Shown here: piece after piece, positions 5,995 through 6,098 of the stretch
How the letters are laid out: every line of letters begins with the position of its first letter
How positions within the stretch are numbered: the stretch's first letter is position 1
Source of the DNA: an uncultured Pseudomonadota bacterium
GTDB lineage: Bacteria; Pseudomonadota; Gammaproteobacteria; Burkholderiales; Nitrosomonadaceae
NCBI GenBank assembly: GCA_903957805.1
Contig: CAJBQQ010000256.1
Coordinates: 1 to 6,098 of the forward strand
Length of the DNA stretch: 6,098 nucleotides
Direction of reading: 5' to 3'
Translations under genes and position numbers: made by a program
The notes under the pieces: generated by a model
Database searches by the model: none
What the model saw: only the letters and a program-made list of their open reading frames with translations
What the model was told of the DNA's origin: nothing

Positions 5995-6098
5995 ATGATT
6001 AGGCTCAAACATATATACCTTCTGGGCATGCTGGCCGCCTTGTCGTGTGCCTCGGCAAGCACATGGTCCCAGGTGAAGGAGAATGCTCTCATCGTCGC
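5995..6098 (+). CDS. Unidentified exported protein, N-terminus only, cut by window edge
   Basis: A strong ribosome binding site, AAGGAG (5982-5987), lies seven bases before the ATG at 5995. The frame stays open for 34 codons to the window end. The translation begins MIRLKHIYLLGMLAALSCAS and looks like a secretory signal peptide: two basic residues in the first five (R3, K5), a hydrophobic core at about 7-17, and an AxA site (A19-S20-A21) predicting cleavage after A21, before STWSQVKENALIVA. C18 is preceded by A-L-S, which is a poor lipobox, so a lipoprotein is unlikely. The mature part seen here is only about 13 residues, too little to name a family. It is transcribed divergently from aroA and need not be functionally linked. 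The gene start is well supported; the function is unknown. Confidence 0.72.
   Translation, partial: MIRLKHIYLLGMLAALSCASASTWSQVKENALIV

Overview
The window looks like ordinary gammaproteobacterial chromosome of medium GC content. Seven genes lie head to tail on the minus strand in the order aroA - cmk - rpsA - ihfB - lapA - pyrF - cysM (right to left). This is the well-known aroA/cmk/rpsA/ihfB neighbourhood of Gammaproteobacteria, and the protein sequences fit that class throughout. The genus cannot be fixed from this sequence. A free-living or symbiotic sulfur-oxidising lineage is only a guess.

Layout from the right. Bases 5995-6098 (plus strand) hold the first 34 codons of an unidentified exported protein cut by the window edge. 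Bases 5629-5994 are a 366-base divergent intergenic region with candidate promoters, a short palindrome and no convincing gene. Then on the minus strand come aroA (EPSP synthase, 5628-4315), cmk (cytidylate kinase, 4261-3584), a 131-base leader with competing RNA pairings, rpsA (ribosomal protein S1, 3452-1737), ihfB (IHF beta, 1727-1443), a clear intrinsic terminator (1413-1382), lapA (1366-1079), pyrF (OMP decarboxylase, 1065-373), a 161-base gap, and the first 70 codons of cysM (O-acetylserine sulfhydrylase B, 211 to the window edge).

The genes are housekeeping: aromatic amino acid precursor synthesis, CMP/dCMP phosphorylation, translation initiation, nucleoid architecture, a small inner-membrane protein of the LPS-assembly regulon, UMP synthesis and cysteine synthesis. 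rpsA and ihfB are tightly coupled, since the ihfB ribosome binding site overlaps the rpsA stop codon. The terminator after ihfB splits the cluster into an aroA-cmk-rpsA-ihfB part and a lapA-pyrF part, with cysM probably having its own promoter.

I see no mobile element, CRISPR array, tRNA or rRNA, and no evidence of a new biological system. The points worth a second look are the absence of lapB between lapA and pyrF, a -10-like hexamer abutting the ihfB/lapA terminator, alternative pairings in the rpsA leader, the odd translation start of cysM, and the divergent intergenic region.
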